A DNA stretch of 64,000 bases from Diabrotica undecimpunctata. Lineage: Eukaryota; Arthropoda; Insecta; Coleoptera; Chrysomelidae. The stretch lies in NCBI RefSeq assembly GCF_040954645.1, contig NC_092807.1:51799481-51863480 (forward strand), given 5' to 3'. The notes under the pieces were generated by a model. That model was not told the origin of the DNA and searched no databases. It saw only the letters and a list, made by a program, of their open reading frames with translations. Positions 1 through 10,499 of this stretch are shown here, one piece after another. Numbering within the stretch: the first letter of the stretch is position 1; each line of letters opens with the position of its first letter. The position numbers and the translations under genes are program-made.

Positions 1-329
1 ATATAAAAGTTAAAACACCTTTAAATATGGGACATTTCGGATCTCGAGTCAGTAGTTCCCTAGCCCTTCACGGGCGCTCCTAGAGCACTTTGCTCTAAGG
101 GCTCTGCGTATTTTCTAAAGACTCTGTGGCTGAGTTTTTTTTACCAAATATTGTTGTTTTATTTCTTCGCCCCTACAAGAGTAAACAACAGATCTCGTCT
201 TTTTCAAGACGAGATCCAAACAAAGAGCGTTCGGACTAACATTGCGCAATGTTGCGTAACATTGTGAAATGTTGGATAACAACTGGTAACTATATAAATT
301 CCACATAGTTACTAGTTCCGATACGACAC

Positions 330-840
330 AATCAATGGTATAATGATTACATTTTCCAAACTACGTAAACGAAAATTATATACGTCGAAATCTCCAGCAG
401 ATACCCCTCGTAATATCGTAAAAAATCAAATTGACTACATAACCATCAGTAAGCATGACAGAATTGCAGTAAAATCTGTAAAAACTTTTCCTGGTGCCGA
501 TGTTCCATCTAATAACAGTCTTTTGTTGGCCGAATTAAAATTGAAGCTTAAACGAATAAAGCAACAGTGATCATCTAACAAACTGGATAAGGATTTTATT
601 AGAAAAAAAGTCAGGTGATTGCAAACAATCTAGAGAGCAATTTTGAGAATAAAGAACAACAGGAATCCATCAAGGGTTATTTGAACCAAATCAAAGAGAT
701 TACAAACAGCTGAACTCGTAAACTGGAATATTTTGGCCATGAGGGAATGGTTTAACAGATCGTTTGCATCCATTTTCCGAGCTGCCGTCAAGAAAATTAG
801 TATAGTGACTTTGATAACCAACACACGATAATTGAACAAA
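330..840 (+). pseudogene. RTE-type LINE endonuclease fragment
   Basis: A 75-codon open frame at 343-570 reads as the last part of the apurinic-type endonuclease of an RTE-like non-LTR retrotransposon. The pieces KNQIDYITISK, VKTFPGADV and LLLAELKLKLK match the family pattern N-Q-I-D-Y-I, then V-x-T-[FY]-P-G-A-D, then S-D-H-x-L-L. The usual SDH is degraded to SNN, so the catalytic His is lost. The linker region continues in broken frames to about 840, where both strands stay partly open. There is no 5' end and no RT adjacent. It may be the 5' half of the RTE copy whose RT lies at 2590-4147, separated by later insertions. Family assignment is from motif recognition only. Confidence 0.6.
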
Positions 841-1237
841 GTACAAGAAGAAGAAGGAAGAATGTATTATTTTGTAAATAATAATTCAAACTTAAAAGAA
901 AACTAGTGCAATGATTTTCTAAAATTTAAATTGATTATTTTGATGGTCATTTTATTGAAATTCACATATTGTTTGGTATTGAACTATAGAGAAGCAAACC
1001 TAGTTGTATGTTACATGTCTTTCTTAATACTATAGGGTAACTGATTGCAAAAGGATTCATGTACATTATCTGGCTATTCAAATTACTGATGACATAATAC
1101 TGTTACATTGTGCTTTTATGTATACGATTTAATAACGATAAGATGTAATGGAATTCTTTTACAAAATAAAATAACAAATTCATTCATGATCTTCTCTGCT
1201 TGGGGTAGTAATCAGTCCCTTAGTGAATAAAAAAAAC

Positions 1238-1289
1238 GGGTGTGGCAGTCCAGTGGGACTGCCGGTGGAAGTTACACTTCTATACACCC
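1238..1289. other. Perfectly paired three-way-junction sequence
   Basis: This 52-nt stretch folds with no mismatch in any arm. An outer stem GGGTGT/ACACCC (1238-1243 with 1284-1289) encloses a hairpin GGCAGTCC-agtg-GGACTGCC (1244-1263) and a second hairpin GAAGT-tac-ACTTC (1268-1280). It follows an A-rich run. No tRNA boxes or hammerhead core are present. It could be the structured head of a SINE or small mobile element, or a fold in a retroelement UTR. No family is recognised. Confidence 0.4.
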
Positions 1290-1539
1290 ATTCGCCGTTA
1301 CAAATTTATTTGGGAGTCAATCTGCACAATAATTACATATGTAATTTTATAGGTAAGACATAGCAGAAAGATAAACAGAATTAATAACAACTTACTAACA
1401 ATGAGGGATTGAATCAATATTTTGATGAAAATGTATATTTTTATTTTCATATATGTATGAAAAGAGTTGAATGCAAAATTTTTTTACACATACTCTGCAG
1501 TAAAATTCATTGTTTATTTTGTTATTAATATAATAATAC

Positions 1540-1689
1540 AATACAAATTAAACTGCAATATTCATAAGTATTTAAAAATGACAATAATATACATAAAAAA
1601 ATACACTACAATACAGTGCAACATAATTCCATATATAATAATAAAATACAAATTAAAATGCAATATCCATAAGTATTTAAAAATGACAT
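1540..1689. repeat. Two-copy tandem repeat, period about 108 bp
   Basis: A block of about 43 bp (beginning atacaaattaaa, ending atttaaaaatgaca) occurs at 1540-1582 and again near 1648-1689 with a few substitutions, separated by AT-rich sequence. It makes the 74-codon open frame here look protein-like, but the translation is lysine/isoleucine-rich repeat sequence and not a gene. Confidence 0.55.
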
Positions 1690-1729
1690 AACGTATAACG
1701 AATAATGTAATAACATTAATAAAAAAGTC

Positions 1730-1801
1730 CTCCTCGACTGGGAATCGAACTCCGGTCTCCCGCGTGACGGGCGGGGATACTGACTACTACACTACCGAGG
1801 A
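1730..1801 (-). tRNA. tRNA-Asp(GTC)-like, probably a pseudogene
   Basis: The minus strand gives a 72-nt cloverleaf closely resembling animal tRNA-Asp. It has a TCCTCGG acceptor strand, anticodon stem CCCGC/GCGGG with a GTC anticodon, and a GTTCGATTCC B box. The acceptor stem pairs with one G-U. Several conserved positions are changed. The base before the anticodon is C instead of the near-universal U33. One of the two D-loop Gs is A. The T stem has two mismatches. These suggest a decayed copy. No intron and no encoded CCA are seen. There is no T run immediately downstream that would serve as a clear Pol III terminator. Confidence 0.75.
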
Positions 1802-2239
1802 CATAACACAAATTTCTTTCAAAATTGACAGTTCTGGATAATACAGTGATTTATTGGGATTATTATTTTGAAATACAAAAGAATAATATAATTATGAACA
1901 TTTAATAAATAATACAAAACATATCACATAAATAATAATATTAATAAATATTTGATTATATGTATAATATTATATGTATATATATCTTTATATAATATGT
2001 ATAATATTAAATTATATAAACAAAAGGAACATTTTTATATTCGAGAGAGGAAGAGAGAGAAAATATATCTTCTGACTCTCTCTTACTCATTATCTTACAT
2101 ATGTAATGGTTTCACAGATTCACTCCCATACAAATTTCCAACGTGGAGCGCGCGTATAGAAGTATAACTTCAAAAACTAAATTTATATACCATATACAAG
2201 CTCTACAAAATTGTATATGGTGAAATAAGTGTAGCAATC

Positions 2240-2590
2240 AGTGGGAAGAGTATTTTGATATGTGATGATGTAAAGTTTTTGAGTGTAACCTATGACTCAA
2301 GTTTATGCTTTAATACTCATTGTTGAAATGTTTGTAAATTTCAGTCAGCACCATCTTCGTCTTTCTTATTATACTTAGATGCAGTTAAGTAATGGTATCA
2401 CTGTCTGCAGAGGTTTTTTTCAGAGTGAAAAGGCTTAATGTGAGATTTATACAAGGTGTATACAAGTGTACAATGGGCCGTTTGCAGTAGCTTATTATAT
2501 AAATATACTTATATAAAAAAATTACGAAGTCGCCTACTATTTTTGGTTTAAAATTGTATAATAAACTGCCATAAGAGGTATAATATGTCA
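2240..2590 (+). pseudogene. LINE 3'-end fragment (Jockey/CR1-like)
   Basis: In broken frames this region reads as the C-terminal part of a LINE ORF2. It has a piece like FLGVTYDSSLCF near 2280-2310, the recurring thumb motif of Jockey/CR1 proteins, and a piece like LYNKLP near 2560-2580, the typical last conserved block. Several frameshifts separate them. Assignment rests on these short motifs only. Confidence 0.35.
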
Positions 2591-4147
2591 AAGAACGGAG
2601 GTAAAGAAACTAATAGAACCAAAATACATAGAAAAGGATACATGGATTGACTACCTAAAAAATGCTCTATGCAGAGGAAGAACAAACGACGCTAGAACCG
2701 GAAACACCAGAAATTACAGTAAGTTCGTAAAATACTTGAATATCTGAAAAACAGAAAAGCAGCAGGTAAAGATGAAAGACCAAAGAAATTACTGAAATAT
2801 TGTAGAGCAGCAATGACAGAAAAGTTGACAACATTAATTAACAAAATTAATAACACACACTAAAATATCGGAAGATTGAAGAACGAGCGGACCAATTCTA
2901 CTATTCAAAAAAGGATTTAAACGTGTTAAATACCACCATAAAGCTTACAATTAAATTTAAAAAGAATTAATGAATCGGAGGTTAAGTCTAGCAGATGAAC
3001 AACAGGATTTTCATACTGGAAGATCGTGTACAGATGCAAGATTCGTTACAAATCTGTCATAAGGTCATACTGAGAAATAACTAGAGTATAATACACCAGC
3101 ATTTTTGTGTCTGATTGACTTAAAGAAAGCATTTGACAGAGTAAGACTCAATGATGTAATCCACCTTCTGTACAATGGAGAAGTTCTCATAAATATCATA
3201 AAAACTATTGAAAACATCTACCAAAACAACCAAATGGAAGTCAGAATAGATGGACAACTTACAGAACCAATAAAAATATGCAGCGCAATAAGACAGAGGG
3301 GGACTCATTGAGCCTATGCTCTTGAATTTAATCATGGATGAAATTATCAAAAGTGTCACCAAAGAAGAATATACAGAATGGGAAACAAAGAAGTAACAAT
3401 ACTCTGTTACACAGACAATACAATATTGATAGCCCAAGATAAAGATAGTCTGCAAAGACTGGTCCACAGACTTAACATAAGAACCAAAGAATTTAATATG
3501 ACAATCTCATCTCAGAAAACTAAAATAATAGAAATCAGCAAAGAACCAATCAGATGGAAAATAAAAATTAAGGGCATCAGTAATGAATAAGTAATTGAAA
3601 TAAAATACCTTGGAATTACACTGTACAACTATGGAAACTTGGGCAAAAAAGTAAGATATCAAGTACAAAAAGCAAATTAACTGGCATGATGCGTTAATAA
3701 CACTATATGATGAATAACACATTACCACTGAGATGATGTCAAGAATTTATACAGCCAGCGTAAGACCAATGATAACATATACCTCAGAAACAAGCCTCGA
3801 CATAGCCACAATACAGAGGCTACTGGAAATGGCAGATATGAGAGTGCTGAGAAAAATGAAAGGAAATAAGCTAAGAGATTGAAATAAAAGTTAAGACATT
3901 CGAAGCAAATGTAACGTACAGTGTAGTATAAACGAATGGACACTAACTATAAAAAAAGAATGGAATAAATACATAAGCGGAATGGGGAAGACTATTAAAG
4001 CAGGCTCAAAATAATAAGAGATAAATCACCAATCGGCAGAAGAAGTATCGGACGACCACGCAAAAGATCGAGTAACAACCTTCCATAGAGGCATTAATTT
4101 GACAATGAACAAGCAGAATTGCTTATAAAAAGGAAGAAGAAGAAGAA
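2590..4147 (+). pseudogene. RTE-clade LINE reverse transcriptase pseudogene
   Basis: A decayed plus-strand RT copy. In order: a YxEKDTW-like linker, RKAAGKD-type entry near 2755, a GRSCTDARF block near 3020, the palm motif LIDLKKAFDRV (3108-3140), an IRQRGTH remnant of RQGD (3290-3310), and a YTDN remnant of the catalytic YADD (about 3408-3420). A thumb block and a degraded C-terminal GRPRK/W region at 4040-4080 follow. Stops and frameshifts split it into at least five pieces, and YADD has lost one catalytic Asp. The copy ends in a GAA microsatellite tail at 4126-4147, as does the intact RTE at 13226-16443, which supports the same clade. Confidence 0.8.
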
Positions 4148-4470
4148 ACTACCATAAATTTAAAAAGTTAAAGTCAACTATAGCGTTTAAAAATATATAG
4201 TATCTATGTACTCCTACACATTAGAATTTTATGAAAATATGGCTGTAAAAATTGTGATTAAAATTATTAAAATCCATAGAGGCATTCATTTGACAATGAA
4301 CAAGCAGAATTGCTTATAAAAAGGAAGAAGAAGAAGAAAAAGAAACTACCATAAATTTAAAAAGTTAAAGTCAACTATAGCGTTTAAAAATATGTAGTAT
4401 CTATATACTCTTACACATTAGAATTTTATGAAAATCTGGCTGTAAAAGTTGTGATTAAAATTATTAAAAT
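4083..4470. repeat. Tandem duplication of RTE tail plus flank, period 191 bp
   Basis: The block starting ccatagaggcatt at 4083 recurs at 4274 with few differences. It includes the GAA-rich tail and about 120 bp of downstream AT-rich sequence. The second unit has a longer purine tract (an added AAA within the GAA run). The duplication therefore postdates insertion of the RTE. From 4471 to about 5800 no gene or repeat family was recognised; that stretch is AT-rich. Confidence 0.75.
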
Positions 4471-5937
4471 TGTTATATTTGATTGTTTTAATTTCTTATT
4501 TCATATTTTATTTTGATATATCAATATATTTTAAATGAGTTCTTATATTTAAATACACGGAATAGTTCACTTAATCATTGTATTATTCTAATTTCAAAAC
4601 TTTAAAATGATTCAAGGGTAAAGCATAAGCTCTACTTCCATAGCCTAAGTATATTATACTATTCAGTTTGTTTATTTACAAATATACGTAGTTATTTGTA
4701 TAATTTTTGTTTATTGGGTTTGTTTGCACTATTATGACTATAATTATTTACTGTCATTAATTTATATTTAGTACACTATTAATATATTTTTTTAAATACA
4801 AACATTATGTAAACAAATCAAATAAGAATTAAGAAATATATTTGTTTCTTAACTACAAAGTTGTTTATTTTCTATCCCTCTCCAAAACAAAATTTCTAAA
4901 ACAGTTTCAAAATTCGCCCTGCGATCGGCGGATCGGCCCATAGCGTTGCCATTTTAATAGTACGGCTTGTGAAATAGAGGGCTTTGGTTTAACAAATACT
5001 GAGCTAACTAGCCACGTAACAATGGTTAGATTTATTAACGACACTTTTACAATTTTTTTTACAACATAGCGTCAGTTACAAAGTTTAGATTGTGGTTCCT
5101 GATGGTATGTCATAAATAATAATTGCTGGTCAACATCTAAGAACTGATTTAAAGTTTATAACAAACAGATGTTGATTGATGCGCAGTTTAATTAGCCAAT
5201 ACTTAATCGCATGTAAACATCATCTTAAAATATGTAAAAGATCAGTTCAAACTGGTTTAATATATGTATATATAATAAAAAACTTTTTCATTTTGTAGAG
5301 TAAATTCGGGGAAACCTTTAATCCAAGAGATTATAGATTTTATATCTCCTACAACTATTGTAAGTTACGCGTATCATCAAGTGACACTACGCTTTTGTAT
5401 GAATTATTGTGAAATTACAGTGTCAAATTATTACGTTTAAAATTAATGTTTAAATATACCTGCTGCAGTCAACATCATGAAAACAATGTATTCATTTAAT
5501 CTTCTACTCCTTTTAAATATAAATTTTATGCTATGAATTGAATTGCGGATTGTTGGAGTAGTAGACAGGCCTGTTTATCAAGTATTTATTTAGCATGCAG
5601 TTTGTCCCTATGTACTTTTACTAATTATGTACCTTTAGGATATTTTTATTTATTGTTCAATAAGTTTTATGTAGTAACTAAAGTAAAGTTTTAAATTAAA
5701 TTTGTAATTATTGTAAGTATTTCATTTCTACAATAAAATATAGTATTAGCTAAATTAATACTTGCAATAAAATCAGACTGGTGGTGGATTAGATCAGCTG
5801 ATATTAGAGAACGTGTTTAGAAATCAAGAAAGTTTATTCCACCAAAAGAATTGTACAATCCCAACAGTTCTATTTAAAACAGATAGAAGTAAAATAGACA
5901 GTGAATTCAATAATAGTATTATAACAAATCGATTTAC

Positions 5938-6033
5938 CTTATCACAAGTTTTTTCATCAGCTTTTCTGGTTTGTATGAGAGTATTATCCAGATCAAAAAA
6001 TATTGCCTCAATCTTCGATTTTCGATCTTCCAT
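5938..6033 (-). CDS. First coding exon, N-acylneuraminate-9-phosphatase-like
   Basis: The minus strand from ATG at 6033 encodes a 32-residue start, MEDRKSKIEAIFFDLDNTL, followed by IQTRKADEKTCDK. This is the N-terminus of a HAD-superfamily phosphatase with motif I DxDNT, in which the first Asp is the nucleophile. The form IxAIFFDLDNTLI fits N-acylneuraminate-9-phosphatase (NANP), which dephosphorylates sialic acid 9-phosphate in the cytosol. The frame then meets AAG|GTAAAT at 5937/5938, a good splice donor, after which the open frame is non-homologous. Later exons must lie at lower coordinates, and none was recognised before position 1, so the gene probably runs off the window through a TE-filled intron. 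The region at 6034-6200 is presumed promoter/5' UTR; no motif is claimed. Other HAD phosphatases are possible. Confidence 0.7.
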
Positions 6034-6811
6034 TTTTTGTACTTTCGTTTATGAGCGACACTGAATACTGGCAATGATGAAAGTTGTCGAGTGCGCTCAT
6101 AGTCTAAATGTTAGTCGTCATGCTTTTTGTACCCAGGATACGTTATCGTGACGGAAAATCCTTTTATTTTTATTTACCAAATAGTTTTATCACGTGAATC
6201 ATAGATTTTAATTAATTGAAGATCACCGTATATCCCAAACATGATTGTGCAAGTTAATATATTTTTTGTTATATTTGTTAATTTTTATAAAAACAATTTT
6301 ATTATTAGGTAGGTATGAGATTGCTAAAACGATAATAACAAAAGCAAAATTATGAATATAGAAATGTATTGAATTTAAATAAAATTGTTTATATAGAAAC
6401 CCTTAAATAAAATATTATTTCTCTCGATTTTAATTATATAATTATGACGAATAAATAGGTAATTATTTGGTTGCTGACGAATTCAATTAACCATATTTGA
6501 CTGAAAACGATAATATTTAATAATACAATAAAAACACACTTAATTGCTGCATAATTAGGTAATAGATAAGATTTTATCTATTATAATCGATACAAAAATA
6601 ATTGCATAAACTTGAGAAAGATAATGTTAATATTCGGCAAAGATGATAATGTTGAGCAGCGTAAGCTATATTTAGAAAAATAGTATTTAGAAAAAGTGTA
6701 ATATTTATTGCATTAGACTTAAAATAATCCGTCAAGGTTTGAAAAATCCATTTTTCTTATTTTTCTTCTTTTTCATTTAGACCTAAGGTTATGGACGTTA
6801 AGGTCTGTCCA

Positions 6812-6850
6812 TTCTTAGGAAGATGCTTTCGCGAAACGTAGGTTGCTAAC
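6812..6850 (+). ncRNA. Fossil Penelope-type hammerhead ribozyme motif
   Basis: The sequence GGAAGATGCTTTCGCGAAAC followed by GTAGG matches the minimal hammerhead layout seen in Penelope-like elements. It has a core strand (here AGGAAGA for the required CUGANGA), a short stem II U-GC-UUUC-GC-G, then GAAA, a one-pair stem III and a GUA cleavage triplet. The C3 and U4 core positions are mutated, so activity is not expected. It sits just left of the Harbinger-like MITE that starts at 6881. Confidence 0.45.
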
Positions 6851-6880
6851 TGTCTCTCCACTTTTTGTGGGTATTCCTAA

Positions 6881-7709
6881 AGCCGAGTACACACATGCCA
6901 GTAAATTGGGAAAGTAGCTGGCATGCCAGTTGCTGGCATATAGGCCAGTAACTGGCAAGCACAAAACACATTTGCTAGTAATTGACATACCAGTAGCTCT
7001 CTTGCCTATGCTGGCAAGGCGAAAAAGCAGGGTAGATGCTTTTCTACATGCCAGTGCTGGTAAACAATCGAGTGGGTTTTAGCTGAAACTAAAGTACTTG
7101 TTTTTTAATTAAAAGTTTTTGAGTTTTCAACAAAAAAAAGGGGAACCGTGGAAGGTATTCAGAATGAATTAAACAAGTAAATACTGCTAATGACCACAGA
7201 TATTGTTAGAAAATTGGATTGGATTGGAAAATCTTGGAACAATGTTTTATTATGGCCTTTATCTCCTTTATAGTAATACCTTCACCCATTTCCTCTTGAA
7301 TTTTTTATATAGAGATGATTTAGAATTCAAACGACATTCCAATTCTCTATATATAGCAATAAATTTGATGGTTTTGTCATCACCTCAACGAAATATTTTT
7401 CAAATTAACAAGTTTAAAAATAAAACGATTAATTTTTATCACCAACACAACGAATCTGACAATTCTCTGCTAGCTACTTACATGTCCGTAGCGGTAGCGT
7501 GCGTTCACACATGCCAGTGACACTCCCCACGCATGCGACTTGCATCTCACAGCATGCTACTAGCAAGAAAAATCAAATTCTTTGCAATTAGCTAGCATGC
7601 CAGGAACTAGCGTGCCAGTTAAAGTACACACTTGCCAGTTTGGGGACATTGGTGCTTGCTAGGTACTGGTATGCCATTGTGCTAGTAACAGGCATGTGTA
7701 TCTCCGGCT
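6881..7709. mobile_element. Non-autonomous PIF/Harbinger-like MITE, 829 bp
   Basis: The ends are inverted: AGCCGAGTACACACATGCC at the left and the complement AGCCGGAGATACACATGCC at the right. Both are flanked by TAA (6878-6880 and 7710-7712), a TWA-type 3-bp duplication expected for PIF/Harbinger elements. Subterminal zones carry many copies of TGCCAGT and TGGCA in both orientations, probable transposase-binding repeats. The middle holds a 105-codon open frame (7203-7520) with no recognisable domain, so the element appears to encode no transposase. Confidence 0.7.
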
Positions 7710-7714
7710 TAATG

Positions 7715-8260
7715 GTCAATGGCTAATGAATTTGTCTTCGAAGAACTACTCGGATCAATATTTTTATGTATATGCATTGTGTTATATGAACCTACTTTTA
7801 TATGGTCATACCATAACTGACATCCCTGTCTCTATCATTAAAATATTTCTTTCATTCCACGTTTATGATTGTTTCGTTCCTTATTCTATGCATAAGAGTT
7901 TTCCGAGTGGTGTTTGTATGCTTGGTTATTTACTCTTATTTCTGTAATGTTATTGGTATTTAAGCAGAATATTATTTTAAGAATTGGTGTGGGTATTTCT
8001 TTTCGGTTAAAATGCCCAGAATGTCTTTAAATTGAACTCTATCGAATGCCTTTGTCTGTATGAAGCAGGTTTATAATAATTTGTCGTATTCGATCGATTT
8101 TTCTTTAGGTTTTCGAATTACAAACATTGCGTCTGTTGTAGATCTATTTCTTCGGAATCCTTGCTATATCTTCGTTCTTCTAATTTAGTTTTTAATAGTT
8201 TTTTAAATAACTTCATTGTCGAGGGAATCAAGGTTATAAGGAAGGCTTTATTGTTGTTTA
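7715..8260 (-). pseudogene. RTE-type reverse transcriptase fragment
   Basis: On the minus strand, pieces in shifting frames read GFRRNRSTTDAMFVIR, then KPKEKSIEYDK, then TKAFDRVQFKDI. These are the finger and palm blocks of RTE-clade reverse transcriptases, before the RQGD and YADD motifs, which are missing. There are several stops and frameshifts. It abuts the MITE on the left and is followed by AT-rich sequence and the pogo TIR on the right. Confidence 0.55.
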
Positions 8261-8462
8261 TTAAGTTATTAAAACTATCCAAATTAATATAGTTAACTCA
8301 GGAAAGTTAGTCCTAAACATATATAAGACACGGAGTCAAACGGTAAATACACTTTCTGAAATCATCAATTTAATTGTTTTTGTTGGTACGCAAAATGACT
8401 CATCTATGTGGGTAATTTTACTCAGTGTATCGGAAAATTTTACGCAAATTATAAAAATTATA

Positions 8463-9045
8463 CAGTGAACCTCGATTATCCGTCATTGCACCGGACCAAG
8501 GGTATGACGGATAATCGAAAAGACGGTTAAAAGAACATTAAAAAAAATTCATAGTATAACTCCCAAATTTTATTTGTATGTTTTATTTGTCAATATAAGA
8601 GGGATTTATGTTATTTGTACAGTCGAATCAATTTGATTTAAAATATTCCGAAATCTTTGTTTGTTTTATTGTTACTTTACATTTTGCAACGGCTGAATTT
8701 CTTAATCGACGTAAAATCATCAAATCTACCATATTTGCTTCTTCTTGCCTAGAATTCCACTCGATGAATTGTTGTATGTGCGATGCAGCTTCTCTAGCTT
8801 CTTTACGCAAATCTTTGTGAGTTGCAGTCATCAACATCGCCACACCAGCCATACTTTTCAATTCCTTCAGCATTTTTCTTTAAGATTGTTGTTCTCGGAA
8901 CATTATACTTTTTGCTCAATACGATAGCAGAAACACCTTTCTTTCGTTATGCAATAATTTCTATTTTTTTTTTTTTTCAATTGACAAAACAACACGTTTT
9001 CTTTTTGATGCTCCAGATGTGGAAGGCTCCATTTTTAATAATTAT
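8463..9045 (-). pseudogene. Internally deleted pogo/Tigger-like transposase with 3' TIR
   Basis: Reading from about 9033 on the minus strand: a start MEPSTSGASKRKRVVLSIEK, then a CENP-B/Psq-type helix-turn-helix stretch ending in SKKYNVPRTTI, with one stop and a frameshift. It passes directly into a C-terminal tail (8628-8873) with FIEWNSRQEEANMVDL and a terminal QTKISEYF. The last resembles a PCNA-interacting QxxI/LxxFF box, which pogo-family transposases carry at their C-terminus. The whole catalytic DDE domain is absent, so this is a deletion derivative. At 8463 the element ends in CAGTGAACCTCGATTATCCG, a pogo/Tigger-type TIR preceded by TA. The right end was not found adjacent. Confidence 0.7.
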
Positions 9046-10030
9046 TGTGCTGTGGGTTTTTATTTTCGGCTTGCGATTCTAAAAATAGAACTCTAAAAAC
9101 ACGGTATTATTTATTACTACCTATTTACATTGAAATTTAATCCAGAGCCCTTGATAAGAACAAAAATTATTTACATAAAATAATGTAATGGTGGCGTAAC
9201 TGCACCTGCATATTTCAACGAATTTCATTTGGCTGATCGCAGTGCTCAAACAAAATGAATTTAGGACTAAATTTTTACTTATGTATACTCTTGTTCCAAA
9301 AATATAGGCAGTAAATTCTCAGAACTGTGAATGCGATAAAGCGACAACATCGTTGCCAATTTCTGATAATAGATATTCTAGCAATTTATAATTTAATTAT
9401 TGACATGTAGCAACATTATCATATTAATGATCATTTTGTATTTGTTAAGGTATCTAATAAAATGTATTTAATAACATCAATATTTATGTATAATATTATA
9501 TTTATATACAATACTTACATATAGAAAACATCTAAAGTACGATAATATTCTTTGTAAAAGTCATACATGACAACATCGTATTCTAGGACTGGTAGAAAGG
9601 AATAGTAGATCAACGTTGTCATAATATAGAGAGGGATAAATTGCTCATTGATTTCCTAGCTTAGCATTCAGTAGCGTATCGTATCTTAACATAATATGAT
9701 ATGAGACGTATTTAACTTTTGAAATGAATACTTCTTATCACAAACAAACACTTCTCAAAAAACTACTTTCAAATTCCATAATTTTGTACAAAACATACGA
9801 GACAAAGAAACTTTCTATGACATTTAATGACAAACTATAGCTTTTTGTTTGTTACAAAAATTAATTATCGAAAAGGCAGGTAGAGAGATTTACCCTGCTG
9901 TTATTTCAATGAAAGTATTCTTTTCATTGGAACTACTTATATTTTAAATATACTAATTTACATAATTAGGAAAATCCAATTCTGAACTTGCAAATTACAT
10001 GAAGTGAACTTTTACTTTTAGTGAACATAT

Positions 10031-10032
<2 letters not shown>

Positions 10033-10078
<46 letters not shown>
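10033..10078. repeat. (AC)n microsatellite
   Basis: An uninterrupted AC dinucleotide run of about 45 bp. The flanks (9050-10030 and 10080-10500) are AT-rich and show no recognisable gene. The small open frames on both strands at 10114-10393 could not be assigned to any family. Confidence 0.9.
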
Positions 10079-10081
<3 letters not shown>

Positions 10082-10499
10082 TACACGTTTCGCAATATTT
10101 GTGGCATCACATACTATATCCTCAATTGTGGCAAATCGGTGTAAACATACCATGATACTGGCACCCGTCGTGCAGAGTGTTTATGGATAGGAATTGCTTT
10201 GATACACTCCATGGTTCTAATATTATCGACGAATATAATTGTGGCACCGGATTCCACAATTATTTTGTCATCAGAAACTGTGTGCAAAAGATGCCACAAA
10301 TATATCCGTAACACATTTTCTGTGTTTGGGGGTTCCATAAGTATTGCTGTATATACAGTGTGTTTGAAAGCCATGTTGCCATATTTGTTATAGGAATAAG
10401 TTGGTGCTTTACCTTTTCTGTGATACGGATACTCTGTTGGCTACTATTATATTTTTTTATTTAGTGTACGATAGTGTTATAATATTTTAGAATTAAATA

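Noticed and set aside
1..5937. Further exons of the phosphatase gene
   Set aside because: Scanned for the HAD Lys and DD motifs on the minus strand; none recognised.
7203..7520. 105-codon frame inside the Harbinger-like MITE
   Set aside because: No DDE or Myb-like motif; composition follows the AT-rich DNA.
9302..9325. Word ggcagtaaattct shared with 23000 in opposite orientation as proof of one large pogo element
   Set aside because: Orientation is wrong for the two ends of a single element and the match is too short.
10114..10393. Open frames on both strands (86 and 64 codons) next to the AC microsatellite
   Set aside because: No recognisable domain, no splice signals judged convincing, and both strands open equally, so not called as a gene.
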